A DNA stretch of 64,000 nucleotides. Source: Clostridia bacterium (GTDB taxonomy: Bacteria > Bacillota > Peptococcia > DRI-13 > UBA5745). Positions 54,878-63,937 of this stretch are shown one piece after another. Under the pieces are notes generated by a model, which worked only from the letters and a program-made list of their open reading frames with translations, was not told where the DNA came from and did not search any database. Where the stretch lies: the NCBI GenBank assembly GCA_018434325.1, contig JAHDPO010000002.1, positions 151,398 to 215,397 on the forward strand. The letters run 5' to 3'. The translations under genes were made by a program, and so were the position numbers. Every line of letters starts with the position of its first letter. Position 1 is the first letter of the stretch.

Positions 54878-55615
54878 ATGATTATTCGAGGCGGTTCCAC
54901 AAACTATGGACAGGACATCGGTATATTAATGCTGGACACGAAGTTCCCCCGAATTCCCGGAGATATTGGCAATGCCCGCACCTATGAAGGAATTCCCATC
55001 CGTTTCAAAATAGTGAAGGGTGCCGATGCCCCTAAGATCATGGGCAAAGCTCCGGCTGAAGAAGTGATGCAGCCCTTTATCGATGCGGCAAAAGAGCTGG
55101 AAGCCGAAGGCGTCAAAGCCATCACCACCAGCTGCGGCTTTTTGGCGGCTTATCAAAGGCTGCTGGCCGACGCTGTTAATATTCCTGTGTTTACCTCAGC
55201 TTTGATGCTGGCCCCCCTGGTTCATACCATGATCAATAAAAACAAAAAGATCGGCATCTTCACCGAGCGGGACTGGAACATGACGGAAGAGCATTTTAAC
55301 AATGTGGGCTGGTCCTCCAAGGATATCCCGGTGGCTGTCAGCGGTATGCTGGAAGGCTCAAAGTTCCCTGCCTTATTTATCGATAACGGCATTGAAGAGG
55401 ACTTTGATGAGCTGCAGAAATGCATGGAGGAAATCACCATTCGCCACATGAAAAATCATCCGGATACCGGAGCGATTATTTTTGAATGCACCAACTTCGG
55501 TCCCTGGAGCAAACGGGTTCAGGAAATTTCCGGAGTGCCGGTTTTCGGCATTAATCAGTTGGTTGAGTATGTGGCTTCCTGCGTCAGAGTAAAGGATTAT
55601 CCCAAGGAGCTGTAA
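54878..55615 (+). CDS. Asp/Glu/hydantoin racemase family protein
   Basis: This 245-residue enzyme has two active Cys candidates: one in AITTSCGFLAAYQ and one in IIFECTNFGPWSKR, each after a beta strand as in aspartate racemases. Preceded by AAAGGGG, it follows the permease by 31 bases under sigma-54 control. It may racemise or otherwise convert the transported compound. A second racemase-family gene lies at 39366, but the two are only distantly alike. The reaction is not assigned. Confidence 0.85.
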   Translation: MIIRGGSTNYGQDIGILMLDTKFPRIPGDIGNARTYEGIPIRFKIVKGADAPKIMGKAPAEEVMQPFIDAAKELEAEGVKAITTSCGFLAAYQRLLADAVNIPVFTSALMLAPLVHTMINKNKKIGIFTERDWNMTEEHFNNVGWSSKDIPVAVSGMLEGSKFPALFIDNGIEEDFDELQKCMEEITIRHMKNHPDTGAIIFECTNFGPWSKRVQEISGVPVFGINQLVEYVASCVRVKDYPKEL

Positions 55616-55642
55616 TCGGCTACAGTAGTTTTCATTATGCTT

Positions 55643-56230
55643 TTAGGGCCTCTGCCTTTCCTCGGCAGGGGCCTCTTTTTTTCCGCCCTTCAGCTGCTTG
55701 CGCAGCCGGCTGATGCTGCCGGGGTGGGCGCCGATGGACATCGCCATCACCGCCTCGGAAAAGTTCACATCCCGAGGCAGTGTTTTGCCGGCCACCAGCT
55801 TCTCGAAGGCCTGCAATCGCTCTTCCAGGGTGCCCAGGGTATTGATTTCCAGGTCGTTCCAGGCGCCCAACAGAGTGGTGCTCATATTCAACATAAATGC
55901 ATAGCAGGCCTGGTTGTTTTTTCCCAGGAAAGCCAGCACTTCTTTCGTAGAGAAGAAACTGAGGGTGGAGTTTCCCAAAGCATAGGCCGTCATATGGCGG
56001 GTTTCCTCACGCAGACCGCCAATGCCCATCAGGGTATACTCGTCATATATGCCCAAGCCCTTGTAGCGGCTGTCCTCCATGCTGCGCACACACAAAAGCA
56101 GACCTTTTTTCATAATCCATACATAGCCGTCCCGCCCGAAGGATAATGTACAAAAGGATTTTTTCTTCACATGCATGGTTTGATAAGGTATATTGGCCAG
56201 GAGCAGGTTGCACAAATCTTTATTATCCAT
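55643..56230 (-). CDS. Crp/Fnr-family regulator
   Basis: This 195-residue protein has an N-terminal cyclic-nucleotide-fold sensor (SFGRDGYVWIMKKGLLLCVRS) and a C-terminal Crp-type HTH (AVMAMSIGAHPGSISRLRKQL). It lacks the Fnr N-terminal Cys cluster. The protein is short compared with most Crp/Fnr (about 230), mainly in the sensor part. ATG follows AGGAGGG at slightly long spacing. It converges on the racemase gene and its end is overlapped by that operon's terminator. Target unknown. Confidence 0.8.
   Translation of the reverse strand: MDNKDLCNLLLANIPYQTMHVKKKSFCTLSFGRDGYVWIMKKGLLLCVRSMEDSRYKGLGIYDEYTLMGIGGLREETRHMTAYALGNSTLSFFSTKEVLAFLGKNNQACYAFMLNMSTTLLGAWNDLEINTLGTLEERLQAFEKLVAGKTLPRDVNFSEAVMAMSIGAHPGSISRLRKQLKGGKKEAPAEERQRP
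55647..55682 (+). terminator. terminator of the sigma-54 operon
   Basis: GGCCTCTGCC-TTTCCTC-GGCAGGGGCC followed by TCTTTTTTTTCC. It overlaps the 3' end of the convergent Crp-type gene. Confidence 0.85.
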
Positions 56231-56499
56231 AGCCTTACATCCCTCCTGAGCACTATTATAGAGGAGTTTGGCTCTGCTGTCTCTGACCTGGGTTAAAAAA
56301 TGGAGCTAAATCGGGACTGGAATCACCGTCAAAGTAAGTTTTCAGTAGAACGGTGAGCATGGAGTGAGCGCTTGCCGAGAGAAGCCAAATAAACGGGATT
56401 TACTTGAATAAATCTTCATCTAAGACCAATTAGTTTTATAAAAATGAGGATTTGATAAAATAAAGAGGATATATTTAATAAGTTATTTTATATAATCCT
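56231..56499. other. gene-free junction region
   Basis: No coding frame, tRNA or clear repeat. It marks the shift from core-like DNA to the remnant of a mobile element and may contain a recombination boundary. Confidence 0.35.
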
Positions 56500-57484
56500 T
56501 TATTTGTACTCGTATTGGGTCAAAGCCTAACTGAGCGGGAAACGGTCGACCTGGCGAAAATACCCCATATACTTTTGGGTGGTTCAAGCGGTCCGGGAAA
56601 AGTGTCCTTTTGAAGCTGCTTCTAATGCAAAGAGTGAAAAAGGGTGCGGAAGTTTGTATTTCGGATTTTAAGGGGGCGTAGATTTTTCCGCTGCATGGCA
56701 TAACAAATGCCGTATATGCTTTGATGGAAGCGACCTGCTTGAACTGCTAACGAGCCTAATAGACGAATTGCAGCACCGAAAAGCTGCATTTCATGAAACG
56801 GGTCACTCCAACATTGACAAGTACAACGCCGTCGCAAATGCCAATCTAAAGCGCATGATTTTCGCCTGTGACGAAATTGCGGAAGCCCTCGATAAAACAA
56901 GGTTTTCCAAAGAGAGGAAAGAACTCGTTTCACAGATAGAGAGCCATTTATTAACGATTGCCAGACAAAGGCGTGCGTTTGGGCTGCACCTTATTCTTGC
57001 GACGCAACGCCCCTCAGCTACAATTCTAAACGGGCAGATACGCTCAAACATTGATTGCCGTATTTGTGGCAGGGCAGACAATATCTTGTCACAAATGAGC
57101 CGTCGAGCAGATACCAAAAGACGCACAAGGGCGATTATCACCAATACAGGGGTAATCTTCCAAAGTTGTCTGTTTAACGATAGCGAAGTGTTTTCGGACA
57201 GTCACGAACAGTCGGGGGGGTTCTCTCTGGTAAAGAAAAAGGGAACAATCCCAAAGCATGAACTTGAAGCTCTAGCAGAAGTGATTTATCCGGCTTTGAA
57301 AGAATACTTGGAAAGCGTAGAAGGTAAAGCAGCATTTCAAAAGTGGCAGAAAGAGCAAAAGAAGCTTCAAAACGTCAATTGCAATAAAAAAATTAGCAGG
57401 CGAGGAATAGCCGAAAAGGTTATCCCTCGCTTTTGTATCTCTTATAAAGTCTCGATTTCTCTTGGCAAGCATAATAACAGTTGA
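56500..57484 (+). pseudogene. degraded FtsK/SpoIIIE-type coupling protein of a conjugative element
   Basis: Coding frames before 56768 continue the same protein but are broken. The first frame reads VDLAKIPHILLGGSSGPGK (Walker A with Pro for Thr/Ser), then shifts. A second reads VKKGAEVCISDFKG, then shifts to GVDFSAAWHNKC...LLELLTSLIDELQ and runs on through FACDEIAEALDK (Walker B Asp-Glu), LLTIARQRRAFGLHLILATQRPSA and SNIDCRICGRAD to a tail ending near 57400. The order matches FtsK/Orf21-type DNA translocases of Tn916-like elements. At least two frameshifts make it a remnant. The intact-looking last 238 codons should not be taken as a full gene. Confidence 0.75.
57399..57434 (+). terminator. 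terminator within the mobile-element remnant
   Basis: GGCGAGGAATAGCC-GAAAA-GGTTATCCCTCGC then TTTTG. A second degraded frame follows up to about 57535. Confidence 0.5.
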
Positions 57485-57646
57485 AGAAGCATCGCTAGAT
57501 AAAGCATTAGAAATCATCAAAACTAAGACCTGTTAGTAATCTTAGCTTATCAAGTTCAGCTTATAAGTGCCATATATCATTATACAGCATCGTTTTGGAT
57601 GCTTGGGCACCATTTGGGCGTCACCATAATTTTGGCGCCAATCACT

Positions 57647-60325
57647 TTATTCAACCTTTGATATAAATTTTAGTTGGAAGCTCCCGTGGTCATAATCATA
57701 CTCAAGTACTTGACATTCAAGTTGGCTATTTTCATTTATAGTTTCATAAACGGGATACTCAAGAAAATATTTAGAATTAAGCGCCGAAATAAAGCCTTTA
57801 ATGTTTTTTTCAACACCAAAACTACAAACTAGCGCACCGCCATTCTTCTTCACAACTGTTGCTTTTACATTAACTCCTGCCTTATATATCTGTATATTAT
57901 CAAAACTGGTCTTGACATACTTATCCTGATCAATCCACTTTTTTATTGCCTCTTTACTTTCATGCATATTGTATATTTCTAAATGCTCGCCATCGGTGAT
58001 GTACGTTTCTGGATGCGAGCAATATTCAGTTCTATATCCGTACAAATAATTTATCATTTCGCTAGACGTTAAAGCCATTGAAAGTTTTGACAAATACGTG
58101 CTAGAGGCCAAACGCCTAGAAATTATTGTCATTACACCGGTATCTTTGAAAATCACGTCCTCAGCACAAGCCGCGAGATAAGTAACATTACTTAGCAGAT
58201 TTAAATGTAAGAATCCAGGGATTGCTATCTTAATAAGGTCGTTATAAGAAACATTAGGTGTCAAAGTTTCAGATAAAACCAACCCATGATTTATAAGATA
58301 GCTAAGCTCTCGCTGCACTATATTGGCATTATGCCCTATAATTTGCATTTCTTGAATCATCAAAGAAACCGGAAACATCCCCCTAGTCTTTGTTGGTCCC
58401 TCTTTAGCAATTTTTGATTTTAACCACCTTAAAATATCTATTCTAACAAATGGGTCAGGAAAATCATCGTTATAATTTGAATAAAACAAATTTACGAAAT
58501 TCGATTCTTCACCATTATAAAAACGTCTATTTTTACGCATCAAAGCATTTAGGAACTTGTATGACGGTAAATCATACTCGCGCCCTGTCGCTCTAATCAT
58601 AAAAATGTCGTCCGCTAATACGTGTCCACTTTTACAAAAGTCCTCGAATAACTGAATGCCATTTCTAGTGTTTCGATCAGAAAGCCTATAGAAAATATTG
58701 GAGGCCATTCGATTGTTTCGGATTGCAAGCATTATACATTTGAAATACTCTATTAATTCAGATCTTTTAATTGAGACGTTAATTCCATTTCTAAGTACGT
58801 ATGTTGATTCTGTTTGATTTGTAATGCGTATAATGTAATCCAGACGTGCTTGAATTACTTTAAGCAAATCTGGCGGGTCAATTCTAAAGACTAAATCTTT
58901 AACTATTGTATCTAAGGGAGGCTCATTTTTATATGAATCATAAGTACTATCGCGCATAGGCAAAATTACAATACACTTGAATGTCGTGCGTAACCATTGA
59001 GCAACTTGAAACATTAATAATTGCTCATCTTTGTTGCGTTTATCACAATTATCAAGGACAACGATAGGCAACAATCCATAATTTTCTTTTAAGTAAAATA
59101 ACAATGCCGTTAAATAAGTGGAAGCATTTTCTGTATTTTTGCGCAACAATTCATACAATTCTTTATTATAAGTCGCTTCATCGCTTTTAAGTAATTGGCC
59201 TAATCCCGTATCAAAAGCGCGGATTTCTTTTCTAAAAATCTTCTTAATCACATCAATATTAGTAAAATCTATATCCAAATGGCTATTTGTAATTTGAGTA
59301 ATCATATCATTTTTCAACCAGCTATATATTTCATCGTTAGTGAGCGGAGCAAAGTTCATATTGAGGAACAGCCAATCACATTGCTTAGCTAGTAGGGAAT
59401 GTTGTTTTTCCAGAAACATTCTCTTAAAATATCTAATAAAAGTAGTTTTCCCACTTCCGACATTTCCCACAAGCAGCATTAAGGAATATGCTTCAACTTT
59501 ATCTTCTATTCGCTGTGAAATTTTTTGAACCAATTCTAAGGGTTCGTTTGTTGCAAGAGGTGTAGTATTCTTTTGGCTAGGGAGTTCAAATTTGCGAATT
59601 TCTTTATATAGAGGTTCAATATGTTGTTCTCTTTTTGCAGATGCAACGTATGCATTTTCAACAATGATTCTGCGATCTTCTTCTGTTTCTGGATCGAAGA
59701 TAGTACGATTTTCCAAAACAAATGTGCGTCCAAATGAGTTTTCTTCTAGTTCTTCGTTTTGAACTCTTTTTCCGCCTAATTGAGATACAGGAGTATTGAA
59801 GATGGCTTTTCCACGCGCATTAATATATGGCTTATCCGCTAAATCTTCAAGTTTGTGCCTTGCACAAAATTCTATCAAATCAGTATATTTAGCATTTTCA
59901 ATATTAAAGTCATCGAAAGATAGCTTAATTTCTGGTTCTGCATGGTCAGCATATCCCGCCCAAGTTTCTGCTCCATTTGATACAATAACTAACTGACAAA
60001 CATTAACATTATGAGGGAATCCAGCATTTATTTCTTCTGCATATAAACGCGCCTCTGAATAAGCGTCTACCAAATCTTCGGTTGGCTTTTTAGCTTCTAT
60101 CACAAGAATAGGAATACCACGTATCGAAACTAGATAATCTGGAAAGTAGTATTTTTGTGATTGCCCTTTTCCAATAGATTTTCTGCGCAGCAAGGACTTC
60201 GTCAATATTTTTGAGTTATCTAGAGATAAGCCAATTGGGGATTTAGATGTTAGGAAAGGATAGATAAATTTTTGCTCAACGTCACTCTCTGTGATGAGTG
60301 ATGCAAAATCACAGTATAAAGGCAT
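57647..60325 (-). CDS. HsdR-N nuclease / P-loop NTPase / S1-like fusion protein
   Basis: This 892-residue protein is built from three parts. Residues about 15-165 resemble the type I restriction HsdR N-terminal PD-(D/E)xK nuclease (FPDYLVS..., D63; ILVIEAKK, E77 and K79). A P-loop NTPase follows from about 265, with Walker A GNVGSGKTT (287-295) and Walker B-like IVVLDNCD (D425), of STAND/AAA type rather than the DEAD helicase of real HsdR. The C-terminus (about 805-890) has an S1/OB-fold pattern (GVNVKATVV...IKGFISAL...ECQVLEYD). No HsdM or HsdS is near. AT-rich, next to a pAgo gene. A defence role is inferred. Confidence 0.75.
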   Translation of the reverse strand: MPLYCDFASLITESDVEQKFIYPFLTSKSPIGLSLDNSKILTKSLLRRKSIGKGQSQKYYFPDYLVSIRGIPILVIEAKKPTEDLVDAYSEARLYAEEINAGFPHNVNVCQLVIVSNGAETWAGYADHAEPEIKLSFDDFNIENAKYTDLIEFCARHKLEDLADKPYINARGKAIFNTPVSQLGGKRVQNEELEENSFGRTFVLENRTIFDPETEEDRRIIVENAYVASAKREQHIEPLYKEIRKFELPSQKNTTPLATNEPLELVQKISQRIEDKVEAYSLMLLVGNVGSGKTTFIRYFKRMFLEKQHSLLAKQCDWLFLNMNFAPLTNDEIYSWLKNDMITQITNSHLDIDFTNIDVIKKIFRKEIRAFDTGLGQLLKSDEATYNKELYELLRKNTENASTYLTALLFYLKENYGLLPIVVLDNCDKRNKDEQLLMFQVAQWLRTTFKCIVILPMRDSTYDSYKNEPPLDTIVKDLVFRIDPPDLLKVIQARLDYIIRITNQTESTYVLRNGINVSIKRSELIEYFKCIMLAIRNNRMASNIFYRLSDRNTRNGIQLFEDFCKSGHVLADDIFMIRATGREYDLPSYKFLNALMRKNRRFYNGEESNFVNLFYSNYNDDFPDPFVRIDILRWLKSKIAKEGPTKTRGMFPVSLMIQEMQIIGHNANIVQRELSYLINHGLVLSETLTPNVSYNDLIKIAIPGFLHLNLLSNVTYLAACAEDVIFKDTGVMTIISRRLASSTYLSKLSMALTSSEMINYLYGYRTEYCSHPETYITDGEHLEIYNMHESKEAIKKWIDQDKYVKTSFDNIQIYKAGVNVKATVVKKNGGALVCSFGVEKNIKGFISALNSKYFLEYPVYETINENSQLECQVLEYDYDHGSFQLKFISKVE

Positions 60326-60913
60326 CGGAATCCTCCTTGCTATAATGTACCTGCAATCAAATCTTATGTCGATAAACGACAGGTATCACTATTCGAAATT
60401 TATGTAAATATTTTACTATACTTCTCTATTATTCACAATGTTAATTCACAGAAAACGACTCATCATTGTGAGGGCCGTTTTTATATTCAAAATTAAAAGT
60501 GGTCAACCATGAACACATCAGCCCAACTCCTTATCGAGAGGAGTATCCTCATTCCAACCAGTGACCCAAACGCCATTGCTATTTCTCAATTGTTAAATAT
60601 TGATTGCGATTTTCTTAATATTTCCATAATATTACAGTCAAGCATTAATTAGGGATATTATACCATAATCTATTGAGAATGCTACTTCACAGGAGAGCAA
60701 AGAGAGGAATAGCCTTGCGGCCATCCCCCTCTTTGTCTTATGCTATAAATAGCACAAATCCGAACCCCCCCCCCCGCTAATCGGCATTAATGGGTTCGGA
60801 TTACAATGCTTTGTATTCATCATACAAAAAAGATTTTTGAGCTTAAGCATAATATGCCACAATTAAATAGTATAGTATGCTCAGTTTAAACACAATAAAA
60901 CATTCAATCTCTT
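60326..60913. other. 588-bp gene-free region between the two defence-type genes
   Basis: It holds a terminator-like stem AAAACG...CCGTTTTT (60452-60484), a hairpin CAAAGAGAGG/CCCCTCTTTG (about 60697-60737) and an inverted repeat AATCCGAACCC / GGGTTCGGATT (60757-60767 / 60792-60802) next to an 11-C run (60765-60775). A 47-codon frame at 60509 lacks a binding site and is not called. Confidence 0.45.
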
Positions 60914-63900
60914 CTACATAAAAAAACGATAATCATAAATGGAACCTTCATATTGCGAAAGTAACCATCCAATACGAGCTATCTCATTGGAGGATTCTAT
61001 TGTACATGGCAATTTAGAGTAAAGCCCAAAACTATTCCAATTCATCTTGGATAATCCTAAAATTTCGGATGCAATTTGCGCCATATTACCCGAGCCATAG
61101 TGCTTAACAATTTTTAATGGAAGCGGAATTGTCTTGCCACCTTGGATATATTTAAAATTCGGATTCCTTATTGACGGTGCGATACCATGAGTATATAACT
61201 GCAAGGTGTTTTCATTTAGTGGAAAACATAATCCTCGCCGTACAGGAAATCCATCAATAGCGAAATTCTTTGAAAACTCGAAGCATCTTATATCATCCTC
61301 GTAGTTAATTTCCAATAGTTCAATATCGGTAATTCCTGCTGATGAGAGGCATTTCACAAGTCCATCAATTTCTGCTTTTTTGAATGGAGTTCGTTTGTGA
61401 ATTACCACCCTTTTAGGAAGTTCAGTAAAAGATTTGTAAAATAGCTCTTTTATATTAAGCCCAAGTTTATATGCTTCATTTTCCGTCAAAAACGGATTTT
61501 TTTTGCGGTCTAATACAACCTCGTTAAGCTTTGAAAGTTTATACTTCAAGCCTTGCCCATCTGCCGAGTAGATGTGGCTGCATCCTACAATTATATCAGT
61601 TCCCGTAGTAGATTTATTAATGCTGTATCCAATTCCAGCGAAGGCTGTATCTTCTCGCAAGCCTGAAATTACCCATGGGATACGACAAGACTTTACATAT
61701 ACAGCAAGGGACAATGCCCACATTATTTGACAGCGCAAATCACTTTCAAGTGTTTTTTCTCGAACAAATTGCGTTGCAATATTCTTTTGAACAGCATATG
61801 CCTTAACGAAATTATGCAAATCATAGTTTTCAAAACCATCTGAAAATGAGGTTAGATGTTCATATTCCTTGGGTATATAGATAAGTATAACATCAGTTTG
61901 TTGTGAGCTTAGTTTCTCAAGCTGATATGCAATGCTACGTCCGAATTCTTTTGCTGCCACTTTTATGTCAGTATTATTTGTGGAATTTATACTTAGCCAT
62001 TGCGGTGCAGTTGTTAATGGGATATTTAATCCAACCTTAAAAGCACTATAGAAGCCAGGAAACGGAAGGACATAATCAACATTGAAATTTACAGAGTGTT
62101 TACTATTCAATGCATTTAAAAAAGCATAAAATGCAGGAGAATGGTTCTGTGGACAAAGCACTCCTATGTTAATTGATGATCGCAACACCTTGTCATTTAA
62201 AGGAAAGTCATACGGGCTATTTTGTGACAATCCTCTCATCGGATGAAAGTCGTTGACCATCTTGCTTTGTTGAGTGTTAAAGAAAGTTAATTCGGGGTCG
62301 CGACATTCGATTCCGTTCATGATTACTCTTTTAGGGTTAATCGAAGTAGGTAAATTTAATTGATAGCTTCCCGAACTACTATTTACTCCAATTAATGCGC
62401 TATTCGCACCAAAAGTAAAAGCGAATTTATCTTTACTCTCAACAGGAAAATATGTTTTTATTGTTCTGTTACCCACAAGAATTCTTATCCATTCATCAAT
62501 ATAATTATTAATAAAAAGATTCGGCTTGGTGCCATTAATCCTTGCCGAAAACGAATCCGCAAACGATTTAACGACAGATTTTGTATATGCATCTGAATCC
62601 TTAAAGTGGTATGCTGGCACAAAGGATAAGTATGTATATTTGTAGTCAAACTCTAATGATAATCTAACGCCGAGATATGCATGAATTGGAATGTTGTCAA
62701 TTCGATAAAAAAATGTCTTTTTAACATCTATTGAATCCCAAATTTTATCTTTTGAGAAGGAAAGCCCATTTTTTTCAGCTAATATTCTTGTTGCTGCGCG
62801 AAGTAACAGTTCCCTAAAAGTTTTGTTTTGAAGCATAAGCTCTCTGGTAAATGGTGTAACATCGATATTCCCTATTAGTCTTTCTGAACATATTTCGGCT
62901 ATTTTTTCTTTCGCGCCCCAAGCATATACTAAGTCCTTATAAGGAATCGCAATTATGTTGTGTTCTGAAAGTGAGTTGCAAATGCTCCACGGCTTTTCAT
63001 CAGCAGAATATTTCAATTTGAATTGATAGCAAGTAGATGGAAAGTTTATCGGATACAAATTCGTTTGAACAATTTTTTTAAGCGTGCCTACCGATTCTTG
63101 GAAAGGTGTTGAAGTAAGGTCTGTATGTTCTCCTAATGTATTTAAAAGAGAATCTATCTGACTAAGAAAAGTAGTGTTATCACTCATACAGTGCCGTGAT
63201 AAAAGAAGCATGGTTTTGTCGAATCCATCCGTAGGGATATAGAAACTCTGTCTTCCATTGGCAGCTACAACATTTAATAATTCTTCGACCGCAGAAGGAC
63301 AATTTGTCCCATATCCACACCAATATAATCTACCTGCTCCAGGTTGGGAATACGCTTCTCTTAATGCTGCCATTAGTGATATGTCGCGTCCACTATATCC
63401 AATGACGATAAGATTTCTTTTTGCAAGTTCATATTGTAAAGCTTTTATTAGCATATCACTCTGAGAGTCAAGTTCAGTTGCAGTATTTTTTAATGCTCCA
63501 TATTTGTAATCACCGTGAAGTGCTACGCAAAGTAATTCTTTATCCACATCAGATCTGTGAATGCGCTCTTGTGATTCTAAAGTAACTTCGACAGGTGTCA
63601 AATTGTATTGATGTGCTGTTTTCACGGATAAACCATCAAAGTTAGTAGTCCAAACACTCTTTATCCACCCCAGTTCAGCAAGCATAGCAGTTAGATGATA
63701 CCCTAAACTTGGAATCTTATTTTCAGTTAAATGTTGAAAGTATTTTCTACGGTCTTCCTCAATTGGATATGCCTTTTCAGCAAAGAATGAGTATTCTTCA
63801 TCAGAGTTTGCAGGCGGATAAACCATTTGGAAATCCAACCAATTTTGAATTGATATACGGTAAGCGTAAAATCGGGCATCACCTAGCGGGAAGTAAGACC

Positions 63901-63937
63901 TACTGATACAATAAGCTACGAAAACTTGAAAAACCAC
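60914..63937 (-). CDS. SIR2-APAZ-pAgo fusion (short prokaryotic Argonaute), 5' end disrupted
   Basis: The long frame encodes a SIR2 NADase-like domain (WTTNFDGL, catalytic His in ALHGD, GYSGRD), then an APAZ-like region (about 290-530), then MID and PIWI domains to the end. PIWI landmarks include FAGIGYSIN, VVIHKRTPF and a C-terminal KMNWNSFGLYSKLPCTIESSNEIARIG (seen in parts KMNWNSFGL and LPCTIESSNEIARI). The catalytic Asp positions are occupied by Gly and Lys-Arg-Thr, so the PIWI is inactive as in short pAgos. The first 26 codons come from an IS66 end; native coding stops at about 63859, so the Gly-rich NAD-binding start of SIR2 is missing. Such fusions deplete NAD during invader detection. 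Confidence 0.82.
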   Translation of the reverse strand: MVFQVFVAYCISRSYFPLGDARFYAYRISIQNWLDFQMVYPPANSDEEYSFFAEKAYPIEEDRRKYFQHLTENKIPSLGYHLTAMLAELGWIKSVWTTNFDGLSVKTAHQYNLTPVEVTLESQERIHRSDVDKELLCVALHGDYKYGALKNTATELDSQSDMLIKALQYELAKRNLIVIGYSGRDISLMAALREAYSQPGAGRLYWCGYGTNCPSAVEELLNVVAANGRQSFYIPTDGFDKTMLLLSRHCMSDNTTFLSQIDSLLNTLGEHTDLTSTPFQESVGTLKKIVQTNLYPINFPSTCYQFKLKYSADEKPWSICNSLSEHNIIAIPYKDLVYAWGAKEKIAEICSERLIGNIDVTPFTRELMLQNKTFRELLLRAATRILAEKNGLSFSKDKIWDSIDVKKTFFYRIDNIPIHAYLGVRLSLEFDYKYTYLSFVPAYHFKDSDAYTKSVVKSFADSFSARINGTKPNLFINNYIDEWIRILVGNRTIKTYFPVESKDKFAFTFGANSALIGVNSSSGSYQLNLPTSINPKRVIMNGIECRDPELTFFNTQQSKMVNDFHPMRGLSQNSPYDFPLNDKVLRSSINIGVLCPQNHSPAFYAFLNALNSKHSVNFNVDYVLPFPGFYSAFKVGLNIPLTTAPQWLSINSTNNTDIKVAAKEFGRSIAYQLEKLSSQQTDVILIYIPKEYEHLTSFSDGFENYDLHNFVKAYAVQKNIATQFVREKTLESDLRCQIMWALSLAVYVKSCRIPWVISGLREDTAFAGIGYSINKSTTGTDIIVGCSHIYSADGQGLKYKLSKLNEVVLDRKKNPFLTENEAYKLGLNIKELFYKSFTELPKRVVIHKRTPFKKAEIDGLVKCLSSAGITDIELLEINYEDDIRCFEFSKNFAIDGFPVRRGLCFPLNENTLQLYTHGIAPSIRNPNFKYIQGGKTIPLPLKIVKHYGSGNMAQIASEILGLSKMNWNSFGLYSKLPCTIESSNEIARIGWLLSQYEGSIYDYRFFM

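Noticed and set aside
56768..57484. Intact 238-residue DNA translocase gene
   Set aside because: Matching sequence upstream in other frames shows it is the end of a frameshifted larger gene.
57647..60325. True type I restriction HsdR subunit
   Set aside because: The N-terminal nuclease is HsdR-like but the NTPase lacks SF2 helicase motifs and no HsdM or HsdS is nearby.
60509..60652. 47-codon plus-strand ORF in the gap
   Set aside because: No ribosome binding site and no recognisable motif; AT-rich noise.
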